Positions 25,713 through 33,592 of a stretch of DNA of 64,000 bases are shown in pieces (within the stretch, counting starts at the first letter, position 1; the number at the start of each line of letters is the position of its first letter). Under the pieces are notes generated by a model, which was not told the origin of the DNA, ran no database searches, and saw only the letters and a program-made list of their open reading frames with translations. Both the position numbers and the translations under genes were made by a program. The stretch comes from Lachnospiraceae bacterium KGMB03038 (GTDB lineage Bacteria; Bacillota; Clostridia; Lachnospirales; Lachnospiraceae): assembly GCA_007361935.1 (NCBI GenBank), contig CP041667.1, positions 248,001 to 312,000 of the forward strand, given 5' to 3'.

Positions 25713-26600
25713 ATGTACAATCTGCAGCTGGAAACCTTTATCGTTGTGGCGGACCTGGGAAGCTTTAATAAAGCGGCGGAAGCGCTGTATATCACTCCGC
25801 CGGCCGTTACAAAACAGATCAATCTCTTGGAGAAAGATATGGGATTGAAATTGTTCGTCCGGACCCATCGAGGGCTGTCTTTGACAGAAGCAGGAAAATC
25901 CCTCTATAAAGATGCCAAATATATTATTCAGTACTGTAAAGAATCTGTAGAACGGGCGAAGAGGGCCATGGAGGAAAAAGATAATGTGATCCGTATCGGA
26001 ACTTCGCCCATGACTCCGGCGGCCCCTTTGATCCAGACTTGGTCCAAAGTGCAGAAAAAATATCCGGATATCAAGCTTCAGATGGTTCCCTACATGAACA
26101 GCCTGGAAAATGCCAGAGAGATCCTGAAGAATCTTGGGAAAAATATTGACGTGGTGGCGGGGATTTTTGACGAGACCATGCTGAAACTGCGCCAGTGCAG
26201 CGGGCTGGAACTATCCAGGCAGAAAATCTGCTGCGCGGTTTCGATCAATCACAGGCTTGCGGAAAAAGAGGTCCTTACACTTCAGGATCTGCACGGAGAG
26301 AATTTCTTGATGATGCATCGGGGCTGGAGTAAATACGTAGATGAACTAAGGGATGATATCTGGAAGAATCATCCGCAGATCCATGTGGTGGATTTTGATA
26401 TTTACAGTGTGGATATTTTTAACCAGTGCGAGAATAGCAACGATATTCTTATGGCGGTGGAAAACTGGAAGGACGTACATCCTCTGCTGAAGGTCATTCC
26501 GGTAGAATGGAAATACACGATCCCCTATGGGATCTTGTACTCACAGGAACCTTCTGAATTAGTGAAAAGATTCTTAAAAGCGGTGCAAAAAGCTGTTTAG
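25713..26600 (+). CDS. LysR-family transcriptional regulator
   Basis: A 295-residue LysR regulator. The N-terminal winged HTH is at 1-60 (LGSFNKAAEALYITPPAVTKQINLLEKDMG), followed by a linker helix and a substrate-binding domain (about 90-295) starting near VIRIGTSPM. GGGAGGACGATT precedes the ATG. It lies between the two hydrolase/dehydrogenase modules and is a natural candidate regulator for them. A conserved 78-bp element begins 16 bases after its stop. Confidence 0.93.
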   Translation: MYNLQLETFIVVADLGSFNKAAEALYITPPAVTKQINLLEKDMGLKLFVRTHRGLSLTEAGKSLYKDAKYIIQYCKESVERAKRAMEEKDNVIRIGTSPMTPAAPLIQTWSKVQKKYPDIKLQMVPYMNSLENAREILKNLGKNIDVVAGIFDETMLKLRQCSGLELSRQKICCAVSINHRLAEKEVLTLQDLHGENFLMMHRGWSKYVDELRDDIWKNHPQIHVVDFDIYSVDIFNQCENSNDILMAVENWKDVHPLLKVIPVEWKYTIPYGILYSQEPSELVKRFLKAVQKAV

Positions 26601-26616
26601 AGCGAAGCGCGTTTTT

Positions 26617-26694
26617 AGTATAAAGCATAAGGTATTAACTGGGAAACTAATGGAGACTTCTGCTGAGGTCTCTTTTTTTGTACAATAATGCCAG
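26617..26694 (+). promoter_or_regulatory. Repeated box-hairpin element, copy 1
   Basis: It aligns without gaps to 30137-30214 at about three quarters of positions. Parts in order: AGTAT (26617-26621); the box GGTATTAACTGGGAAACTAA (26631-26650); a hairpin GGAGACTTC/GAGGTCTC (26652-26660 with 26665-26673, loop TGCT); a T-run to 26679; TACAAT (26681-26686); and CCAG (26691-26694). It lies after the LysR gene and before the lipoprotein hydrolase gene. It may be an attenuator, or a terminator fused to a regulated promoter. Confidence 0.7.
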
Positions 26695-26736
26695 CGATAG
26701 CAATAGAAATAGAAACAAGACGGGAGGCGTAAAGAT

Positions 26737-27792
26737 ATGAAAAGAATCATAGCAGTGTGTTTCATGATTCTGGCGCTTTGCATAACAGGCTGTTCTTTGG
26801 GAGCGGCTCCGGAAACTGGGGAGAGCGGGGAAAACCAGAAACAGGCAGAATCTGGGGAAGAGCAGCAGGAAAAGGCGGAATCCACAGGACCTGTGAATAG
26901 GGAGACGAAAGTGGCAGATGTGGTATCTGATCCGGATTTTGAGGGATTTGGACAATTCTTGTTCCCACTGGATGGAAGAGAGGCGGACGAAGATATGACC
27001 CTTGAGAATATTGATTCACTGCTTCCATATCACAATGATATCGACCCGGATACGACGGTGGACGTGATCAACGCTATGAAGACCAGTGTAGAGGAAGGCG
27101 AGACGATCTTCTATGACATTTATTCTGAGGAAGAGAAGCAGGAGGACCCGGATAAGGAGAACACAGGGCTGTTTTTCTTTCGGGGAGAGGAAAACGCGCC
27201 GTTTGCTGTGGTGAACGCAGGCGGTGGATTTGCGTATGTGGGCTCTATCCATGAGAGCTTCCCCCATGCCTTGGAATTAAGCCGTCAGGGATACAATGCC
27301 TTTGCGCTCCAATACCGGACCGGAGGAGCGGATGTGGCGTGCGAGGACCTGGCCGCCGCGATTACATTTATCTTTGAACATGCGGAAGAATTGGGAGTTA
27401 GTACAGACTGCTATTCGTTATGGGGCGGTTCTGCCGGAGCGAGGATGGCAGCCTATCTGGGATCTTATGGCCCGGCGGCTTACGGCGGGGCAGACCTGCC
27501 AAGGCCAGGAGCAGTGATCATGCAGTATACAGGCCATACGGACTATACGGAGAATGACCCGCCCGCATACGCCTGTGTGGGAGAAGATGATAGGATTGCC
27601 AATTGGAGGACCATGGAGCAGCGGATCGAGAACCTGGATGCGGCAGGGATCGAGACGGAATTTCATCATTATCCTGGGGTCCAGCATGGATTTGGGCTGG
27701 GAATCGGGACTCCGGCTGAAGGATGGATTGGCGATGCGGCGGCCTTCTGGCAGGATCAGATCGAGAATGGGCAGGAGGAAAATGAAAGATGA
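26737..27792 (+). CDS. Lipoprotein alpha/beta hydrolase, copy 2
   Basis: A 351-residue extracytoplasmic paralogue of the hydrolase at 22471-23394. The signal peptide ends in CITGC (Cys about 19), then a Glu/Gln-rich linker runs to about residue 55. The hydrolase domain keeps VVNAGGGFAYVGSIHES, the nucleophile LWGGSAGARMA, and the C-terminal QHGFGLGIG. GGGAGGCG precedes the ATG. Its last 4 bases overlap the start of the second iron dehydrogenase. The cytosolic/lipoprotein pair suggests the same chemistry on both sides of the membrane. Confidence 0.88.
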   Translation: MKRIIAVCFMILALCITGCSLGAAPETGESGENQKQAESGEEQQEKAESTGPVNRETKVADVVSDPDFEGFGQFLFPLDGREADEDMTLENIDSLLPYHNDIDPDTTVDVINAMKTSVEEGETIFYDIYSEEEKQEDPDKENTGLFFFRGEENAPFAVVNAGGGFAYVGSIHESFPHALELSRQGYNAFALQYRTGGADVACEDLAAAITFIFEHAEELGVSTDCYSLWGGSAGARMAAYLGSYGPAAYGGADLPRPGAVIMQYTGHTDYTENDPPAYACVGEDDRIANWRTMEQRIENLDAAGIETEFHHYPGVQHGFGLGIGTPAEGWIGDAAAFWQDQIENGQEENER

Positions 27793-28955
27793 ATAATTTT
27801 ATCTATGAAAATAAGACGAAGGTTTACTTTGGCCGGGGGTGTGTGAAAGAATTCCTGACCTGCCTGGTCAAGGACCATAAGACGATCATGATGGCATACG
27901 GGCAGGGGTCTGTCAAGAGAAATGGAATCTATGACGAGGTCCTTAATATCCTGATGAAAGCAGGCAAAGATGTGGTGGAATTTCCGGGGATCATGCCTAA
28001 CCCTACCTATCAGAAAGTCCTGGAAGGAGTAAAACTGGCAAGAGAAAAAAAGGTGGATCTGATCTTAGGGATTGGCGGCGGGTCTGTCATGGACTGCTGT
28101 AAGGCCATATCCCTTGCGGCCAGGTTTGATGGTGATGCCTGGGAGAACTTCTGGGAGAGAAAGGGGATCGTGGATTTTGAGCCGGTTCAGACGGGTGTGA
28201 TCGTGACCGCCGCAGGAACCGGAAGTGAATGTAATGGAGCGGCCGTGATCACCAACGAGGACCGGAAGGTGAAAACAGGATATGATTATCCAAAATGTAA
28301 TCCTAAATTTGCTCTGATGGATCCGGCTTATACGTTTACCGTGCCGAAAGAACAGATGGTATCCGGCGCGTTCGACAGCCTTTCCCACATGATGGAGACG
28401 TATTTCAGTGAACCGGATGAACAGAATGTATCCGACGAGATTTCAGAGGCGCTGATGAGAAGTGTGATAAGAAATCTGAAGGCTGCGGTGAGAGACCCGG
28501 AGGATTATACGGCAAGGAGCAACCTTCTGTGGGATTCTACGCTGTCTGAGAACCGCCTGATCAAGCTTGGGAAGAAATGTGACTTTACCTGTCATCTGAT
28601 GGAACATCAGATCGGCGCGTATACGGACTGTAATCATGGGCAGGGAATGGCGGTATTGCAGCCGTCCTATTACCGCCATATATACAGAGACGGCCTTGGA
28701 AAATTCGCCAGATTCGCCAGAAATGTATGGATGATCCGGCAGGAAGGGAAATCGGATGAGGAACTGGCAAAAGAGGGAATCGAAGCGTTGGAGGGCTTTA
28801 TCCGTGAAGTAGGACTTCCTGCAAGCCTGAGAGAACTGGGGGTCAAACAGGAGGATCAGTTAAAAGAGATCGCGGATTCCTGCCATGTATCTCTGGGGAG
28901 TTACCGGAAGCTGGAGCCGGAAGAGATTCTGGAGATCTTCCGGGAGTGTTTTTAA
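27789..28955 (+). CDS. Iron-containing alcohol dehydrogenase, copy 2
   Basis: A 388-residue paralogue of 21292-22437. The cofactor loop is GIGGGSVMDCCKAI. Metal ligands are in FDSLSHMMETYF, CHLMEHQIGAY and DCNHGQGMAV; TAAGTGSECNGAAVIT is the family block. It overlaps the lipoprotein hydrolase gene by ATGA, showing translational coupling. The gene order (hydrolase then dehydrogenase) is reversed relative to copy 1. Substrate unknown. Confidence 0.93.
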   Translation: MNNFIYENKTKVYFGRGCVKEFLTCLVKDHKTIMMAYGQGSVKRNGIYDEVLNILMKAGKDVVEFPGIMPNPTYQKVLEGVKLAREKKVDLILGIGGGSVMDCCKAISLAARFDGDAWENFWERKGIVDFEPVQTGVIVTAAGTGSECNGAAVITNEDRKVKTGYDYPKCNPKFALMDPAYTFTVPKEQMVSGAFDSLSHMMETYFSEPDEQNVSDEISEALMRSVIRNLKAAVRDPEDYTARSNLLWDSTLSENRLIKLGKKCDFTCHLMEHQIGAYTDCNHGQGMAVLQPSYYRHIYRDGLGKFARFARNVWMIRQEGKSDEELAKEGIEALEGFIREVGLPASLRELGVKQEDQLKEIADSCHVSLGSYRKLEPEEILEIFRECF

Positions 28956-29036
28956 AACTGTGTAAATTTTTATACAGAAGGAAATGGCTATTTCCTGTAG
29001 ACTGGAGTGAGCAGATAAGAAAAAATCCGGAGCCCT

Positions 29037-29714
29037 CTAAGGCTGGAGGGTCTCCAGAGAACAGTAAGCCTCCAGTGCCTGCTGGTCGATGATCTCAATC
29101 CATCGGCGGTGAGGAATGATGATCTTTTCATCCCGAAGCCGGGCCAGATTGCGAGCTGCGTTTACACGTGTCATAGTCAGGATCTGAGCGATATTTTCTT
29201 GTGTCAGATCAATGCGCCCTTCCTGGCCGGAAGGAGAATTCTGCGAGAAAAGATAGAGCAGATTGCACAATTTGATGAAAGAGCTGTTGTAGTCCTGGTG
29301 CGCGCTTTCGTAAAGGAGAAGATTTACATAAGAAGCGTACCAGTTCAGGGTGCAGAGCATAAGCTGCCTGTTTTCACAGAGCATCTGAAGAAATGCTTCA
29401 TTGGTAAAACACAGGGTTTCCATCTCCGATACGGCAGTTACAGCGATGGACTGCTCGATTTTGAAGGAAGACTGATGGCTGACAGGGAAAATCGTGCCGC
29501 TGCTGTGGAAGGAAGAAATCTTGCGGAAACCGTCCTCGTGTTCCAGCGTGGCGACGGCAACGCCGGATATTACATAGTAGACGTGGGTAAGCGGTTCGTC
29601 CAGCCTCCACAGATATTCTTCTTTTTGAAAAATTCTTCTGATATGGGGCTGGGTGAGAAAGTATTCGTAGAAACCGGCGAAAGTATTTGTGAAAAAATAG
29701 CGTGGGATCAGCAT
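29037..29714 (-). CDS. Crp/Fnr-family transcriptional regulator
   Basis: A 225-residue regulator. The N-terminal cyclic-nucleotide-binding-like beta roll (about 25-135) has YYVISGVAVATLEHEDGFRK. The C-terminal HTH_Crp_2 (about 165-215) has LTQENIAQILTMTRVNAARN. There is no N-terminal cysteine cluster as in Fnr, so an FeS oxygen sensor of that kind is unlikely, and cAMP contacts are not evident. It is divergent from the TIGR04076 gene, with 84 bases between start codons. The 81 bases after the 28955 dehydrogenase contain a small dyad (AGGAAAT/ATTTCCT) but no gene. Confidence 0.88.
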   Translation of the reverse strand: MLIPRYFFTNTFAGFYEYFLTQPHIRRIFQKEEYLWRLDEPLTHVYYVISGVAVATLEHEDGFRKISSFHSSGTIFPVSHQSSFKIEQSIAVTAVSEMETLCFTNEAFLQMLCENRQLMLCTLNWYASYVNLLLYESAHQDYNSSFIKLCNLLYLFSQNSPSGQEGRIDLTQENIAQILTMTRVNAARNLARLRDEKIIIPHRRWIEIIDQQALEAYCSLETLQP

Positions 29715-29798
29715 GGCAGAACCTCCTTCTTTCGGGATGGTTTTATGATAGCACAGGAGGAAACAGACTGCAATTGTAAGGAAAGGAAGGTCATTTCT

Positions 29799-30134
29799 AT
29801 GAAAAAGTGTAAGATTACTGTTTTAAAGACAACCTTGGACGAAGAACTGGCAAAGGAATACGGGATTGAAGGATTGACAGCCTGTCCCATGCTGAAAGAA
29901 GGCCAGGTATTCTATGCGGATTACGCAAAGCCGGAGGGACTCTGCGACGAGGCGTGGAAAGCGATCTACCAGTATGTATTCGCCCTTTCTCATGGTATGG
30001 GGGAAGAGCTGTTCTACTACGGCGATTGGATCCGCAAACCGGGAGTGGCGATCTGCAGCTGTAATGACGGGCTGCGTCCAGTGATCTTTAAGCTGGAAGA
30101 GACAGATATTGAGTCTGTTTTGGAGACAGAGTAA
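29799..30134 (+). CDS. TIGR04076 family protein
   Basis: A 111-residue cytosolic protein of unknown function. The start with KITVLKTTLDEELAKEYG, the middle CPMLKEGQVF and the C-terminal half with WKAIYQYVFALSHGM and CNDGLRPVIFKLE fit the TIGR04076 family, which often accompanies redox proteins in anaerobes. Five cysteines include a CSCNDG motif. I use the ATG at 29799 with AAGGAAAGGAAGG upstream. A much longer open frame reaching back across the Crp gene is only the antisense of that gene and is rejected. The second box-hairpin element follows its stop by 2 bases. Confidence 0.8.
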   Translation: MKKCKITVLKTTLDEELAKEYGIEGLTACPMLKEGQVFYADYAKPEGLCDEAWKAIYQYVFALSHGMGEELFYYGDWIRKPGVAICSCNDGLRPVIFKLEETDIESVLETE

Positions 30135-30136
30135 AG

Positions 30137-30214
30137 AGTATCAACCAAAAGGTTTTAACTGCGAAACTAAACGGGTCTTCTTATGAAGGCCCGTTTTTTC
30201 TATAATAAGACCAG
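30137..30214 (+). promoter_or_regulatory. Repeated box-hairpin element, copy 2
   Basis: Same layout and spacing as copy 1: AGTAT (30137-30141); the box GGTTTTAACTGCGAAACTAA (30151-30170); a 10-bp stem ACGGGTCTTC/GAAGGCCCGT (30171-30180 with 30185-30194, loop TTAT); T-run; TATAAT (30201-30206); CCAG (30211-30214). The stem differs from copy 1 by paired changes that keep pairing. It precedes the flavoprotein gene. A perfect TATAAT 26 bases before the start could be its -10. Confidence 0.7.
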
Positions 30215-30231
30215 AAAGGAGGTAGAAAGCA

Positions 30232-30768
30232 ATGAGTAAGAAAGTGCTGATCATATCCGGAAGTCCCCGGAAAAACGGGAATTCTGATATTTTATGCGAA
30301 CAGTTTAAGAAAGGGGCGGAGGAATCTGGAAATCAAGTGGAAAAGGTGTTTCTGCGCCAATTGACCATCAATCCCTGCGTAGCCTGCTACGGATGCCGGG
30401 AAACCAAAGCCTGCATCCAGAGAGATGATATGAAAGAACTGCTGGATAAGATGGTAGAAGCAGATGTGCTTGTCCTTGCCACCCCGGTATATTTTTATTC
30501 TATGGACGGTCAGTTAAAGACCATGATCGACCGGACCCTTCCCCGTTATACGGAGATCAGAAATAAGGATGTTTATTTTATCGCCACAGCCGCGGCAGGG
30601 CGCAAGGCGATGGAGCGGACCATGGATGCTATGAGAGGGTTCACGGACTGTCTGCCAGGCGCCCGTGTGAAAGGAGAAATCTACGGAGAGGGTGTGTACC
30701 AAAAAGGAGAAGTAGAGACAACACCCGCATTTAGTCTGGCCTATGAAGCCGGGAAAGCAGTCTGTTAG
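30232..30768 (+). CDS. Flavodoxin-fold NAD(P)H-dependent reductase with Cys cluster
   Basis: A 178-residue FMN protein. SGSPRKNGNSDIL is the phosphate-binding loop and TPVYFYSMDGQLKTMIDR the second FMN contact. Between them NPCVACYGCRETKACIQRDD has a CX2CX2CX5C spacing, like the compact [4Fe-4S] motif of archaeal iron-sulfur flavoproteins, so it may carry a cluster. AAAGGAGGTAGAAAGCA precedes the ATG. Likely roles are electron transfer or reduction of quinones and electrophiles. Without a structure the cluster remains inference. Confidence 0.86.
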   Translation: MSKKVLIISGSPRKNGNSDILCEQFKKGAEESGNQVEKVFLRQLTINPCVACYGCRETKACIQRDDMKELLDKMVEADVLVLATPVYFYSMDGQLKTMIDRTLPRYTEIRNKDVYFIATAAAGRKAMERTMDAMRGFTDCLPGARVKGEIYGEGVYQKGEVETTPAFSLAYEAGKAVC

Positions 30769-30773
30769 GAAAA

Positions 30774-30950
30774 ATTTTTGACCGTTGGAATTCGGCGGTG
30801 ATAGAGAAACCGGCGGGACAGAGACAGCTCCTTACCATTGCCAGGGTATTCCTGTGTGATCCGCCGATCCTGATTCTGGACGAGGTGACATCCAGCGTGG
30901 ATACCCGTACCGAGGTGGAGATCGGGAAGGCCATGAAGAAATTTGAGTAA
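30774..30950 (+). pseudogene. ABC exporter ATPase remnant
   Basis: A reading frame without a proper start encodes a fragment of an ABC nucleotide-binding domain: AGQRQLLTIARVFL (after the signature), the Walker B ILILDEVTSSVDTRTE, and a premature end at GKAMKKFE followed by TAA. Everything upstream (membrane domain, Walker A) and downstream (H-loop) is missing. It resembles the second subunits of the exporters elsewhere in the window (LILDEATSSVDTRTE). It is a decayed gene, probably left by a deletion between the flavoprotein gene and the two-component system. Confidence 0.82.
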
Positions 30951-30952
30951 AA

Positions 30953-31096
30953 GGAGGAAAGGAATATGTATCCGGTGGGTCTGTATATTCAGAGGTTCCG
31001 GTAGAGATTGTAGAAAAAAGAAAGGATAAAAACGAGAATACCTGGGGAAGGTTAAGAAGCGGCGCCGGCTGGATCATGCTGGACCAAGAAGGCTAA
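30953..31096 (+). pseudogene. SH3b-domain protein C-terminal remnant
   Basis: A 40-odd codon open stretch without a credible start contains WGRLRSGAGWIMLD, the typical end of a bacterial SH3 (SH3b) domain, and then TAA at 31094-31096. The upstream half reads SGGSVYSEVPVEIV with no start or signal. It lies directly after the ABC remnant in a different frame. Together they make 30769-31186 a gene graveyard, with nothing intact before the response regulator. Confidence 0.6.
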
Positions 31097-31186
31097 AATT
31101 AACAATTTAGAAACAAAACTCAAATATTGTGGAAATATATCCTGTCTATACTAAAATCCAAAGTAATGAAAAGGCAGGAAAAGAAA

Positions 31187-31858
31187 ATGATAGATATCCT
31201 TGTTGTGGAAGATGACGAAAAACTGAACCGGGTAGTGTGTACCTATCTAAATGACAGCGGCTTCCAGGCCAAAGGCTGCCTCAATGCCTCTGACGCCTAT
31301 GATGAGATGTATGAGAAGCGATACGATCTGATCATCTCGGATATTATGATGCCGGAAATCGATGGACTTGAATTTGCAAGGACGGTGCGGGAGGTCAACG
31401 AGAGGATTCCCATTCTTTTTATGTCGGCGAAGGACGATCTTCCATCTAAGCAGAGAGGCTTCCGCCTTGGGATCGACGACTATATGGTAAAGCCGGTAGA
31501 ACTGGATGAGCTGCTGCTGCGTGTCCGGGCCTTGTTAAGAAGGGCGAATATAGAGTCAGAACATAAGATCCGTGTAGGGAATCTGGAATTGGACGGGGAC
31601 GGGATGAGCGCTGAGGTGAACGGAGAAGAGATCAGCCTTACTACAAGGGAATTTCATATTATCTATAAGCTGTTGTCCTACCCGAAGAAAACATTTTCAC
31701 GGGCCCAGTTAATGGATGAATTCTGGGATGTGGACAGTGATACCAGCCTTCGGGCAGTGGATGTATATATGACCAAGCTCAGAAACAAACTGTCCGGGTG
31801 CGACGGGTTTAAGATCGTGACAGTGCGGGGACTGGGCTATAAGGCGGTGCTGTTATGA
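31187..31858 (+). CDS. OmpR-family response regulator
   Basis: A 223-residue regulator. The receiver domain (1-115) has the acidic pair in VVEDDEK, the phospho-acceptor Asp in YDLIISDIMMPEIDG, and the conserved Lys in DDYMVKPVE. The C-terminal winged HTH (about 125-223) has LTTREFHIIYKLLSYPKKTFSR and RGLGYKAVL. I use the ATG at 31187; an ATG at 31166 and one at 31127 would add an unusual N-terminal extension. It overlaps the kinase gene by 4 bases. Targets may have included the ABC transporter whose remnant lies upstream. Confidence 0.93.
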   Translation: MIDILVVEDDEKLNRVVCTYLNDSGFQAKGCLNASDAYDEMYEKRYDLIISDIMMPEIDGLEFARTVREVNERIPILFMSAKDDLPSKQRGFRLGIDDYMVKPVELDELLLRVRALLRRANIESEHKIRVGNLELDGDGMSAEVNGEEISLTTREFHIIYKLLSYPKKTFSRAQLMDEFWDVDSDTSLRAVDVYMTKLRNKLSGCDGFKIVTVRGLGYKAVLL

Positions 31859-32958
31859 AGGGAAGAGACGAAAAAGGCCGACATATGATCAAAAATACCC
31901 TTTTTCCGCCTTCCCTTTTCGCCGTTTTCCTGGGGGTTCTCTTCCTGATGTCGGGGATCCATGTGGGCCTGATTGTTATGATGAATGAGCGGGGATGGAA
32001 CGAACTCATTCAAGTACTGGTACCTATGCTGTATTGGGGAATTGTGGCAGTGGGGCTGACGATCTTCACAAGAAAGAAGATGAAGGATACCTATGAAGTT
32101 CCAATGCACAGGATGGCGGAGGCGGCCAAACAGGTGGCGGAAGGCGATTTTTCCGTATATATACCCACGATCCATACGGCCGCGAACTTAGACTATCTGG
32201 ATATGATGATCTTGGATTTTAACAAGATGGTGGAAGAGCTGGGGAGCGTAGAGACGTTAAAAACAGACTTTATCTCCAACGTGTCCCATGAGATGAAAAC
32301 TCCCATCGCCATTATCAAGAATTACGCAGAACTGCTGCAGAAGAAAAATGTAACAGAGCAAGAGCGGCAGGAATATGCCGGAGATATTGAGGAAGCGGCG
32401 GCCCGCCTGTCAAATCTGATCAGTAATATTTTAAAATTAAACAAGCTGGAAAATCAAAAGATCGATCCGGAGATCGAGAGATACGATCTGTGTGGACAAT
32501 TGGAAAATTGTATCCTGCAATATGAGGAACTGTGGGACGAAAAGGAGATGGGCCTGGAAGTGGACCTGGAAGAGCGGGCGATCGTGCAGGCAGATCCAAG
32601 TCTTCTGGAAGTGGTGTGGAACAACCTGATCTCTAATGCGCTTAAGTTTACAGAGCCGGGAGGAAACGTGACGATCCGGCAGAGGGCCTTGGAAGGAAAG
32701 ATCGAAGTGTCTGTTTCTGACACAGGCTGCGGGATGAGTGAAGAAAGCGCCAGGCATATTTTTGACAAATTCTATCAGGGAGATACGTCTCATTCAAAAG
32801 AAGGAAACGGTCTGGGGCTTGCGCTGGTCAAACGGATTTTAGACTTGATGGGCGGAGAGATCCGGGTGTCAAGCCAGGAAGGAAAAGGAAGCACATTCAC
32901 AGTAACACTGCAAGCGGCTGATCCGGCGCCTGAAGAGATTGGAGGGGACAGAAGATGA
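31855..32958 (+). CDS. HAMP-domain sensor histidine kinase
   Basis: A 367-residue membrane kinase. Two helices (about 19-43 and 52-72) flank a very short outside loop, so it probably senses within the membrane or through a partner. A HAMP domain follows (about 73-125), then HisKA with the phospho-acceptor H145 in SNVSHEMKTPIAI, then HATPase with N-box NNLISNALKF, SDTGCGMSEE and GNGLGLALVK. It partners the response regulator (ATGA overlap) and overlaps the next gene by 4 bases. Intramembrane kinases of this shape often respond to cell-envelope antibiotics. Confidence 0.93.
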   Translation: MKGRDEKGRHMIKNTLFPPSLFAVFLGVLFLMSGIHVGLIVMMNERGWNELIQVLVPMLYWGIVAVGLTIFTRKKMKDTYEVPMHRMAEAAKQVAEGDFSVYIPTIHTAANLDYLDMMILDFNKMVEELGSVETLKTDFISNVSHEMKTPIAIIKNYAELLQKKNVTEQERQEYAGDIEEAAARLSNLISNILKLNKLENQKIDPEIERYDLCGQLENCILQYEELWDEKEMGLEVDLEERAIVQADPSLLEVVWNNLISNALKFTEPGGNVTIRQRALEGKIEVSVSDTGCGMSEESARHIFDKFYQGDTSHSKEGNGLGLALVKRILDLMGGEIRVSSQEGKGSTFTVTLQAADPAPEEIGGDRR

Positions 32959-33503
32959 GAGGATTTGTAGGCTATGAATATAAAGAAGTTCCCACAGACA
33001 TGGGTCAGATGTCCTTCCTGATCGACAGTTATGCAAACTTTGGCTGGGAAGTGGATGAGAATATAAATGGAGGAACGCCGGAAGGATATCCCAAGAAGGC
33101 GGGAGTTTCCCATCATAAGAAAGTAGTGGTTCGGTTGAAACGGGACCGCAAGATCATGAATAAAATGGAACTTACTCGTTTACAGAGAAATTTTGAGGCC
33201 TGCGTAGAGGAAATCCGGCAGTTGGAGAAAGAGAAGACCAGTATTCCTACGGCGCAGGCGTTGACCGTAGGATTTCTAGGGACTGTGTTTATGACGGGAG
33301 CCACCTTTGCGGTGACGGCCGATCCTCCACATGTTATGCTTTGCGCCATTTTGGCGGTTCCGGGATTCCTGGGATGGATAGCTCCGTACTTTGTATACAA
33401 AAGGCGGGCCCGCAGGCAGACAGAGAAGATCGATCCCCTGATCGAAGAGAAATACGATGAGATCTATGAGATCTGTGAGAAAGGGAATAAATTGCTGAAC
33501 TAA
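32955..33503 (+). CDS. Unknown protein with a central helical hairpin in the membrane
   Basis: A 182-residue protein not assigned to a family. The N-terminal 60 residues are soluble (VGYEYKEVPTDMGQM, then SYANFGWEVDENI, a DUF4177-like pattern). A coiled-coil-prone stretch follows (about 70-98). Two membrane helices lie at about 101-122 and 126-147, and a charged C-terminal tail has IDPLIEEKYDEIYEICEKG. It overlaps the kinase gene by ATGA, so it is made with the two-component system and may assist its sensing. That role is inferred only from coupling. Confidence 0.75.
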   Translation: MRGFVGYEYKEVPTDMGQMSFLIDSYANFGWEVDENINGGTPEGYPKKAGVSHHKKVVVRLKRDRKIMNKMELTRLQRNFEACVEEIRQLEKEKTSIPTAQALTVGFLGTVFMTGATFAVTADPPHVMLCAILAVPGFLGWIAPYFVYKRRARRQTEKIDPLIEEKYDEIYEICEKGNKLLN

Positions 33504-33592
33504 ACCACGGAAGAATTGCAGCTATTTGGCCTTACAGCTCGGATTCGCAGTTATCGTGGCTAAATCCTCGCTTATGGCTAAACGCCATATGT

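Noticed and set aside
26631..26650. PreQ1-I riboswitch in the repeated element (GAAACTAA tail)
   Set aside because: The needed first stem and C-rich loop are missing, and the downstream genes are not related to queuosine.
26678..26683. A fifth TTGTAC promoter inside the first repeated element
   Set aside because: The hexamer is present but no TAnAAT lies 18 bases downstream.
29109..29798. A 341-codon gene joining the antisense of the Crp regulator to the TIGR04076 protein
   Set aside because: The first 230 codons mirror the Crp/Fnr gene; the real start at 29799 has its own ribosome binding site.
26617..30214. The 78-bp repeats as a miniature transposable element
   Set aside because: No terminal inverted repeats or target duplications flank either copy, and changes in the stem are compensatory; not fully excluded without a genome-wide search.
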